Shown: positions 59,214 to 64,000 of the stretch, piece after piece
How the letters are laid out: the number at the start of each line of letters is the position of its first letter
Numbering within the stretch: the stretch's first letter is position 1
DNA from: a virus
DNA length: 64,000 nt
IMG/VR virus record: IMGVR_UViG_3300036781_000236
Span: 23,999 to 87,998 of that record
Direction: 5' to 3' (one strand)
Notes under the pieces: generated by a model
The model's input: the letters and a program-made list of their open reading frames with translations, nothing else
Databases searched by the model: none
Told to the model about the DNA's origin: nothing
Made by a program: the position numbers and the translations under genes

Positions 59214-59401
59214 GCATCCTTCCATTCGGTAAGTGGCTTGAACTCTTCGCAAGAGTCAACGATAGGAATGTCCGGCCCACGGTTCATCCAGAGCGAACAC
59301 CCTGGCGTGTGACACTCTCCGCCCTTACCAGCGAGACAACCTGTGCAAAGCACAAGCGTCACTCGCACCAAGCCGAGCGTCTCTTCGAGAGGGACGCTCA
59401 T
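59210..59401 (-). CDS. small Cys-rich protein
   Basis: 63 residues. LCTGCLAGKGGECHTPGCSLW holds four Cys and a His, then CEEFKPLTEW. The ending CEEF..L-x-W resembles other short phage zinc proteins. Confidence 0.6.
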   Translation of the reverse strand: MSVPLEETLGLVRVTLVLCTGCLAGKGGECHTPGCSLWMNRGPDIPIVDSCEEFKPLTEWKDA

Positions 59402-59850
59402 GCGCCCTCAATCCGCACGTACTGCCTTTTCGGGGTCCGGGTCTGCGCAGCCGCGACGATCACGGCGTACGCGGGATTCGCTCCCGCGATCTGCTTCGCG
59501 ACCGCCGCATTGACTTTGTAGGTGACTGTCTCCCCTACAAGCGCCTGGTAGCGCTCCGCAGGTAGCCCCGCGTCCAACAGCTTCACGAGTTCGGTGATGT
59601 CCCACGTGAGTTCCGTGTCCGCGCTCACCGAAGCTGTCACCGCCCCCAGGTGCAACGTTTTGGTGCCCTGCCGTGCGCTCTCCTCCACCAGCGCGGCTTC
59701 CAACACCGCGCGGGCGCCGTCGGCGTGACGCTTCCAGTCCCGCAGCGACGACAACGCACGCGCGACCTCCGCGGCATCATCGAGGTTGACGATCTGGCCC
59801 GTGCCGGGGAGTACGAGTTCGCGGGATTCGTTGACGGCTAGGTCGGTCAC
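59398..59850 (-). CDS. conserved phage hypothetical protein
   Basis: 150 residues from a GTG that lies in palindrome copy 20. Helix (DDAAEVARALSSLRDWKRHADG), strands (TLHLGAVTASVSAD), then LLDAGLPAERYQALVGETVTYKVNAAVAKQIAG. Related proteins occur beside phage replication and recombination genes; function unknown. Confidence 0.65.
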   Translation of the reverse strand: MTDLAVNESRELVLPGTGQIVNLDDAAEVARALSSLRDWKRHADGARAVLEAALVEESARQGTKTLHLGAVTASVSADTELTWDITELVKLLDAGLPAERYQALVGETVTYKVNAAVAKQIAGANPAYAVIVAAAQTRTPKRQYVRIEGA

Positions 59851-59860
59851 GCGGGCGTGA
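59847..59860. repeat. 14-bp palindrome, copy 20
   Basis: Perfect TCACGC-GG-GCGTGA. It encodes Thr-Pro-Ala-stop of one gene and contains the GTG start of the next. Confidence 0.8.
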
Positions 59861-60122
59861 TCTCAATCTTCGGCTCCGACTTCACCGACATCTTCCGTGG
59901 CTGCCACGCCACCTCGCTCACCGCGACGAACGTGCCGTTCACCGGATCGCTGTCTGTGTCAGCGGCCTGCATCGCGTACACCCGCAGAGCGTGGTCGCGG
60001 TCCCTGGCCTGCACATCGCCGCTAGGAACCCAGACCGCGCGCGTCTCGCCAGAATCCGGGTACACGATGTCGCTCATTTTGAACACATGGAACGTGGTGA
60101 GCGTCTTCTCAGAACCCATCGG
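59847..60122 (-). CDS. hypothetical protein
   Basis: 91 residues from an ATG overlapping the previous gene. Beta-rich (TTFHVFKMSDIVYPDSGETRA, GTFVAVSEVAWQ). Ends in Ile-Thr-Pro-Ala encoded by the palindrome. No family recognised. Confidence 0.6.
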   Translation of the reverse strand, partial: PMGSEKTLTTFHVFKMSDIVYPDSGETRAVWVPSGDVQARDRDHALRVYAMQAADTDSDPVNGTFVAVSEVAWQPRKMSVKSEPKIEITPA

Positions 60123-60327
60123 GGTGTTCCTCCATCGTGTCGATGCTGCTGTAGCGGATCGCTCCGCCATCGTCGGTGTCGAGCCACACGTCTACCCCGG
60201 CGCTCATCGAGCCGACCAGTGAGCCGGATACCGCATCGCTGATCACGGCGAGCACGTCGTCCTTGGACTTGAATGTGTCCGCGAGTGTGAACGCGCGGCC
60301 GTTACGGGTAGTCACCCGAACTGTCAT
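60109..60327 (-). CDS. small hypothetical protein
   Basis: 72 residues from an ATG overlapping the previous stop. VRVTTRNGRAFTLADTFKSKDDVLAVI and VDVWLDTDDGGAIRYSSI suggest a beta-alpha-beta fold. Function unknown. Confidence 0.6.
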   Translation of the reverse strand: MTVRVTTRNGRAFTLADTFKSKDDVLAVISDAVSGSLVGSMSAGVDVWLDTDDGGAIRYSSIDTMEEHPDGF

Positions 60328-60995
60328 GCTTCCTCTCCTTCGTTCAGGGCAGCCACCAACGGCTCCCACACATGCGACGGGATCAGATAGCCGTCTTCGT
60401 ACGGCTCCGCGAGTTCCGCGGCCTTATGGGCGCACCACGCGACGTGCTCGGCGGCGACCATGATCCTGTCGCGCCGCCCCAACGCGCCACCCCCACCGCC
60501 TGTGCTTTGCCGCGGGCCGTTGATCGCGGCACGCAAATCCTCACGAGTCCAGGCGTTGTCAACCGCCTTTTGCAACCACTCGTTCTGCTCATCCGGTGAC
60601 AACTTGCCAACTGGCTCATGTGTGAGCGCAGGCAGTTCGACGCGCCGCCGGGACTTCGCGATACGCGCCGACAAACTCATGTAGTTACGGAGCGTGTCCG
60701 CCGCGAGTCCTGTGACACGCGCGGCTACGTCGTAACGGTCAGGTGTCGCGCCCTCCGTAGCGGCGTAGGCGTCGTCACCGAACGAACCGACACCCCACAG
60801 CAGCCAGTCGCCCAACGCGAACGCTGACCAGCGGTGAACGTGGCCGAGGCCACGGCCGATGCTCTCCCACTGTTCGAACGACAGCTGGTGCCCTTCGAGG
60901 TCGAGTCCGACGAGGGACAGTGAGCCGTCGGGGAGGTTCGCGGCTTGCTCCAAACCAGCGAACACCGAGTTCTCACGGGTAGCGATCTCGCTCAC
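60324..60995 (-). CDS. LmbU-like DNA-binding protein candidate
   Basis: 223 residues. LSFEQWESIGRGLGHVHRWSAFALGDWLLWGVGSFG, then TGLAADTLRNYMSLSARI and LTHEPVGKLSPDEQNEWLQKAVDNAWTREDLR. Read as helix-turn-helix context, this resembles LmbU-family regulators known from actinobacteria and their phages. A Gly-rich linker precedes the C-terminal helix. Probable transcription regulator. Confidence 0.65.
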   Translation of the reverse strand: MSEIATRENSVFAGLEQAANLPDGSLSLVGLDLEGHQLSFEQWESIGRGLGHVHRWSAFALGDWLLWGVGSFGDDAYAATEGATPDRYDVAARVTGLAADTLRNYMSLSARIAKSRRRVELPALTHEPVGKLSPDEQNEWLQKAVDNAWTREDLRAAINGPRQSTGGGGGALGRRDRIMVAAEHVAWCAHKAAELAEPYEDGYLIPSHVWEPLVAALNEGEEA

Positions 60996-61258
60996 AGCAG
61001 CGACTCCTGTCCTGGTTGCGCGCCGTCACGGCCGACGAACATCTTGCACTGACCGTTCCCCAACCCGTCCTCGTCACGGGGAATCAGGAGGTGGAGGATG
61101 CTGTCGGGGTTGTTGCACTCCTCGTAGTTATGGAGGGTGTGCGCCATCCAGACGGGGCACGGCGGGTCGACACCGATGTCTAGGTCGTAGTGGATGCAGT
61201 TGGTGCAGTAGTGCGCCTCGTACGCTGCGCCCTCGCTGCCGTTGGAGAAATAGCCCAC
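60992..61258 (-). CDS. Cys-rich small protein
   Basis: 88 residues. MGYFSNGSEGAAYEAHYCTNCIHYD is a start shared by a family of short phage zinc proteins; CPVWMAHTLHNYEECNN and CKMF provide further ligands. Function unknown. Confidence 0.7.
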   Translation of the reverse strand: MGYFSNGSEGAAYEAHYCTNCIHYDLDIGVDPPCPVWMAHTLHNYEECNNPDSILHLLIPRDEDGLGNGQCKMFVGRDGAQPGQESLL

Positions 61259-61458
61259 TAGCTGCTCGTCTCTACGTGCTCGCCTGGAAGGAAGCCGCCT
61301 GGCGCGTTATACCGTGCCTGCACCTCGTCCCACGTCTCGGGGAACGCCGCACGGAGCTTCGCTGCGTTGGTGGAGTCGGCCTGCCTCATCGCTGCCATGA
61401 TGAGCGCGTAGAAGTCAGGCTCGTAGGTCTTGCTTAGTTCGTATTCGTAGCGGCTCAC
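61258..61458 (-). CDS. small hypothetical protein, first of its operon
   Basis: 66 residues. The GTG at 61458 is 9 nt from a TATATC box (leaderless); the longer frame would cross the promoter. Helical (EPDFYALIMAAMRQADSTNA, LRAAFPETWDEVQARY). No family recognised. Confidence 0.65.
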   Translation of the reverse strand: MSRYEYELSKTYEPDFYALIMAAMRQADSTNAAKLRAAFPETWDEVQARYNAPGGFLPGEHVETSS

Positions 61459-61467
61459 GTGACCGAT

Positions 61468-61494
61468 GATATAGCAGGGAAGCGGGCTGGGCAA
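61468..61494 (-). promoter_or_regulatory. promoter of the 61.4-56 kb operon
   Basis: TTGCCC, 15-bp spacer, extended -10 TGC-TATATC; GTG start 9 nt on. The flank GGTTGAGAG and the palindrome about 25 bp upstream repeat the layout seen at 38.1 and 44.2 kb. Confidence 0.72.
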
Positions 61495-61518
61495 CTCTCA
61501 ACCTGAGGTTGAGGCCCG

Positions 61519-61532
61519 TCACGCGGGCGTGA
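61519..61532. repeat. 14-bp palindrome, copy 21
   Basis: Perfect TCACGC-GG-GCGTGA between the tandem ribbon-helix-helix gene (stop at 61536) and the promoter at 61494. Confidence 0.8.
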
Positions 61533-61535
61533 CGC

Positions 61536-61919
61536 TCAGGCGGCGATGGTGGCGCGGCGTGGGCCGTGCCGTTTCCGCATCGCCTCGAACGTGAGACCGT
61601 AGTGCTCGCTCAGTGTGCGGATCGTTTCGTCCTGCCGCGACAAGCCGTTCGCTGCTGCCCCCGCGTCCACCGCCGCCAGCAACACGGCTGGGACCCGTAG
61701 CGCGAGCACGTCATCGTTGGGGTTCGGGTGGGCGCGTCTGCCTCGTGGCTCCCACGGTGTCCCGTAGTGCTCGGAGAGGACAGCGACGACGGTGTCGTTG
61801 AGGTTGCTCTCCCGTTCGAGCACGTCGGTGACGATGGCGGCGCGCAACCCTTCGGGGGCGAACGGCAGCCCTGTGGTGGCGGACTGCAACCGCACGAACA
61901 GCTGTCTCAACTCGGTCAT
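61536..61919 (-). CDS. tandem ribbon-helix-helix-like protein
   Basis: 127 residues with an internal duplication: NLNDTVVAVLSEHYGTPWEP and LSRQDETIRTLSEHYGLTFEA, each preceded by a strand-like segment (LRAAIVTDVLERES; LALRVPAVLLAAVD). This fits two fused Arc/CopG-type DNA-binding units. It has the symmetry to bind a palindromic operator and sits next to one, so it is a candidate binder of the dispersed 14-bp sites; that is inference. Confidence 0.55.
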   Translation of the reverse strand: MTELRQLFVRLQSATTGLPFAPEGLRAAIVTDVLERESNLNDTVVAVLSEHYGTPWEPRGRRAHPNPNDDVLALRVPAVLLAAVDAGAAANGLSRQDETIRTLSEHYGLTFEAMRKRHGPRRATIAA

Positions 61920-61962
61920 CGTGTGTCAGGGTAGCGCACAGTTACGCCCGTACCCCCTGAAC

Positions 61963-61992
61963 GACGTAGCGCCCCTTGCGAGGCGCTACGTC
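61963..61992. terminator. terminator after the 62.0 kb gene
   Basis: GACGTAGCGCC and GGCGCTACGTC form a perfect 11-bp stem with an 8-nt loop, 52 nt downstream of the leftward gene ending at 62045. No strong U tract. Confidence 0.7.
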
Positions 61993-62044
61993 TCTAGCGG
62001 CGGTTCACGGAGGGCTTGTCACGGTCCACCCCGCCGCTAAGACA

Positions 62045-62557
62045 TCAGTCGTTCCAAGAAAACCACTTGTCAGTTCGAACATAGGTAGCGTCTTCGCGCT
62101 TCTCTACGTTGCCGCGCTCGACCATTTTCACGAGCGCCTTCTCCACACGTCCAACGGTCTTCCCAGCCTTCTCCGCGATTTGTGCGGAGGTTGATCCGTC
62201 TGGCTTGATATACGCGTAGACGCTTTGCTCAAGAGATGTTGTGTAAACGTCCATCTCTTTGAGATGCTCACGAATCGCCTGCATTGATTCGGAGTAGGTT
62301 TGACCGTTGTCGGTTGAACTCCATCCACAGGAGCAGTGGGCTTCGGAGCAGCGGAAGGTGCCACCGCCACGAATGGGCGAACCGCCAAGAGTGCGAGTTC
62401 TAGTGCGGGTAGTGTGACGCTCGGACTGTTTCCAGATCGCGATATTGAGTTCATGTACCCGCTGATAGGCAGCGTAGTGATCGACAACGGTTTCGACAAC
62501 CTCGCCAGTCGCGTCTACTACTTCGTAGTGGCTTCCTCTGTTGATGTACTTGAACAT
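62045..62557 (-). CDS. winged-helix protein with Cys motif
   Basis: 170 residues from an ATG with GGAGG upstream. The N-terminal half has a beta start (FKYINRGSHYEVVDATGEVV) and a C-x-C motif (CSEAHCSCGWSS). The C-terminal third (YIKPDGSTSAQIAEKAGKTV, GRVEKALVKMVERGNVEKRE) is a winged helix-turn-helix. Lower GC than neighbours. Probable transcription regulator with its own promoter and terminator. Confidence 0.65.
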   Translation of the reverse strand: MFKYINRGSHYEVVDATGEVVETVVDHYAAYQRVHELNIAIWKQSERHTTRTRTRTLGGSPIRGGGTFRCSEAHCSCGWSSTDNGQTYSESMQAIREHLKEMDVYTTSLEQSVYAYIKPDGSTSAQIAEKAGKTVGRVEKALVKMVERGNVEKREDATYVRTDKWFSWND

Positions 62558-62594
62558 TTCGTACCTCCGTGTTGGTGTGACCGTGACAACCACA

Positions 62595-62624
62595 ACACTA
62601 CACCCTGCTATACGAAGTTGTCAA
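62595..62624 (-). promoter_or_regulatory. promoter of the 62.0 kb gene
   Basis: TTGACA, 18-bp spacer containing CTTCGTATAGCAGGG, then TAGTGT. The spacer carries the same element as the rightward operon promoters at 9691 and 18191. The -35 overlaps the end of the upstream gene. A leader of about 35 nt follows. Confidence 0.68.
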
Positions 62625-63073
62625 GTCATGTCCAGGGCGGCGACCGCACGGATCTCAGCGTCGCGTGCCTCACGGAAGAACCGAAGCATCTGCCCCCGTA
62701 CGACTTCGGGGCGGTCGGCGCACCGGATCGAGTGCCACCCCCCCACATGCGCGACGGCTTCCCGCACCAGCGGATGCACTACCGGGGCGTCCGCTTGGCG
62801 GGGGCCGCGTGCCCACTGGATGCGCGCCTCGACCTGCCGTGCCGCGTCGCGTTCCGTCGGCAGCCCCAACGCGGTTTCGGCGCAGGCGGCGCGGATCTCA
62901 CCCACCGATGGTGCCCACTCCCGCGACGTTCGCAGCAACGCTTTCACTGCCGCCGCCAGGGTGGATTCGGGTATGTCCGCGAGTTCGCGTTCGTACTGGC
63001 CTAGGTCGAACGGCTGCCGCGGATACGCACGGGCGAGATATGCGACGGTGTCGGTACGCGACGGGGCGCTCAC
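62621..63073 (-). CDS. replisome-organizer / helicase-loader candidate
   Basis: 150 residues. YPRQPFDLGQYERELADIPEST, LLRTSREWAPSVGEIRAACAE and LGLPTERDAARQVEARIQWARG resemble the region shared by phage helicase loaders and replisome organizers (WPPSVGEI-type motif). Its place two genes downstream of a DnaB-like helicase supports a replication role. It lacks a P-loop. Confidence 0.55.
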   Translation of the reverse strand: MSAPSRTDTVAYLARAYPRQPFDLGQYERELADIPESTLAAAVKALLRTSREWAPSVGEIRAACAETALGLPTERDAARQVEARIQWARGPRQADAPVVHPLVREAVAHVGGWHSIRCADRPEVVRGQMLRFFREARDAEIRAVAALDMT

Positions 63074-63354
63074 GCCGCAGCGGGCGGGTCGAGCTTCCGG
63101 GTAGCACAGTCACGCGCAGCCTGCCTTGTCGGCAACACCTGCGACCCGCAGTGATACCCACCGCACGCACACAGATACGCGACCAACTTTCCCTTCGGGT
63201 CAACGGTGGGTTTCCCCAACCGCCGCAGCACCGTCCGTGCGTCCTTCCGTGTCTCATAGGTGCGTTTCCCTGGTGTGGGGCACCCGGCGGCTGCTTCGGA
63301 CAGCCAGAACTCCACACGCCAGCTACGGTCGCTCTCACTCCACTTCTTCGCCAC
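63070..63354 (-). CDS. small hypothetical protein with Cys/His pair
   Basis: 94 residues from a GTG. Basic (KRTYETRKDARTVLRRLG), then YLCACGGYHCGSQVLPTRQA: a CxCGGYH-type motif found in short phage proteins and possibly zinc-binding. Between phosphatase and helicase-loader genes. Confidence 0.6.
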   Translation of the reverse strand: MAKKWSESDRSWRVEFWLSEAAAGCPTPGKRTYETRKDARTVLRRLGKPTVDPKGKLVAYLCACGGYHCGSQVLPTRQAARDCATRKLDPPAAA

Positions 63355-63356
63355 CG

Positions 63357-63839
63357 CTACGCGCTTTCGCGGAACGCGCTGGTTTCGGCGGTGGGTAGGA
63401 ACTCACGGAGCGCCCACCGCTCGAACGCACGGTTACACAGACAGAACTTGTCGCGCTTCTCACGGATCAGTTCGACAGCCTCGCGACGCGAGTAGCCGAG
63501 GTCGACCAGCACCTCAACGGTTACGAGCGACGAGCGGTTCAACCCACCCGAGCAGTGAACGAGAACGGGGCCTTCGCCGAGGCAGCGTGCCGCGGCTAGG
63601 GCAGCTGCGTAGATCGCGCCTTGCATCGAAGGCAAGTCGAACTCGTCATCATCCACTAGCGGCACATGGACTGTCACACCCTGGTAGCCCTCCATCGGTT
63701 TCTTCGCTAGGAACTCCTCACACGACACCACGAGGGAGTACCCGATGTAGGACTCTGGGCGGACTCCTTGCCACAGACCAGGGAAGATTTCGCTGACGGC
63801 GGGGATCGCGACGATTCCGGTGTAGTCAGGCTTCGCCAC
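63357..63839 (-). CDS. tyrosine/dual-specificity phosphatase
   Basis: 160 residues. VLVHCSGGLNRSSLVTVEVLVDLG is the HCxxGxxRS phosphate-binding loop with the nucleophilic Cys and the Arg; the upstream VDDDEFDLPS region supplies the general-acid Asp. The GTG at 63839 is chosen because a TTGACC-N17-TATACG promoter lies 10 nt upstream; the open frame to 63878 crosses it. It would dephosphorylate proteins or nucleotides; the host target is unknown. Confidence 0.8.
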   Translation of the reverse strand: MAKPDYTGIVAIPAVSEIFPGLWQGVRPESYIGYSLVVSCEEFLAKKPMEGYQGVTVHVPLVDDDEFDLPSMQGAIYAAALAAARCLGEGPVLVHCSGGLNRSSLVTVEVLVDLGYSRREAVELIREKRDKFCLCNRAFERWALREFLPTAETSAFRESA

Positions 63840-63849
63840 GACACCATTA

Positions 63850-63878
63850 CGTATATCAGGGTGGGTGGGTGGGGTCAA
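63850..63878 (-). promoter_or_regulatory. promoter of the phosphatase operon
   Basis: TTGACC, 17-bp spacer, TATACG; start codon 10 nt downstream, so a nearly leaderless message. The -35 box overlaps the helicase stop codon. The best match to a consensus promoter in the window. Confidence 0.8.
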
Positions 63879-64000
63879 GGATCGTACCGCCGCGAAGCCG
63901 CGTTCGGCTCCCGCGCAAGGTCACCGAACGTAGTGTACCTGTCCACGAACGCGACGTTCACGGTCCCGGTGGGGCCGTTGCGGTGCTTCAACACGATCAG
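63875..64000 (-). CDS. replicative DNA helicase (DnaB-like), C-terminal end
   Basis: 41 C-terminal residues of a gene that continues past the window: LIVLKHRNGPTGTVNVAFVD, then RYTTFGDLAREP. The K-(H/N)RNGPTG-x-V-x-(L/V)-x-F pattern is the conserved end of DnaB-family helicases (R-finger strand and final beta strand). It would unwind phage DNA ahead of the polymerase. Confidence 0.85.
   Translation of the reverse strand: MIVLKHRNGPTGTVNVAFVDRYTTFGDLAREPNAASRRYDP

Noticed and set aside
1-64000. CRISPR array, insertion sequence, rRNA, retron or toxin-antitoxin pair
   Set aside because: I saw no regularly spaced direct repeats, no transposase or reverse transcriptase motifs, and no clear toxin-antitoxin pair. 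The dispersed palindromes are too far apart for an array.

Overview
This window is part of the genome of a tailed, double-stranded DNA phage. The DNA is visibly GC-rich. GTG and TTG starts are common, genes overlap by ATGA, GTGA or TTGA, and many transcripts look leaderless. Together with the protein families present (AAA ATPase beside the capsid genes, LmbU-like protein, small zinc-ribbon proteins), this suggests an actinobacterial host. That host assignment is an inference. I see no integrase, no ribosomal RNA, no CRISPR array and no insertion sequence.

Almost everything is transcribed leftward (minus strand). From right to left: the C-terminal end of a DnaB-like helicase runs off the right edge, followed by a tyrosine/dual-specificity phosphatase, a possible replisome-organizer protein and DNA-binding proteins (64-61.5 kb). 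A run of small conserved and zinc-binding genes leads to HNH nucleases, a ParB-like protein, two DNA methyltransferases and a PD-(D/E)XK-like nuclease (61-50.7 kb). Next come the small and large terminase genes (50-48.6 kb), small regulators (48-46.5 kb) and the lysis genes, with a cysteine peptidase/amidase, a holin candidate and an endolysin (46-44.3 kb). Two unusual tRNA-like elements follow, then a long train of small zinc-binding and unknown genes (43.7-39.4 kb).

From 39.4 to 24 kb lies a glycan-modification island: seven of the window's nine glycosyltransferase genes, three methyltransferases including an FkbM type, a UDP-sugar epimerase and small membrane proteins. The structural block follows (23.6-2.4 kb): portal, MuF-like protein fused to a 2H phosphoesterase, prohead protease, AAA ATPase, repeat-bearing fibre-like protein, major capsid protein, two further structural candidates and a head-tail adaptor.

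The structural block is broken by short rightward inserts. Two small operons (8.5-10.5 kb, which includes a glycosyltransferase, and 18.25-19.3 kb) share a promoter and leader, end in a GCAA-tetraloop terminator, and are bracketed by an inverted 10-bp motif. Two CxCGCG-type HNH genes (1.9 and 5.6 kb) and a gene with homing-endonuclease-type repeats (0.8 kb) are also rightward. The left edge carries tRNA-Ser, tRNA-Leu and a tRNA gene split by an HNH gene.

Two themes stand out. First, a 14-bp palindrome (TCACGC-SS-GCGTGA) recurs about 20 times, mostly at gene junctions, often with a TATACG box exactly 17 bp away. It looks like a genome-wide operator/promoter system. Second, eight HNH genes have entered the genome; one interrupts a tRNA and another is nested out of frame inside a DNA methyltransferase whose reading frame stays open.
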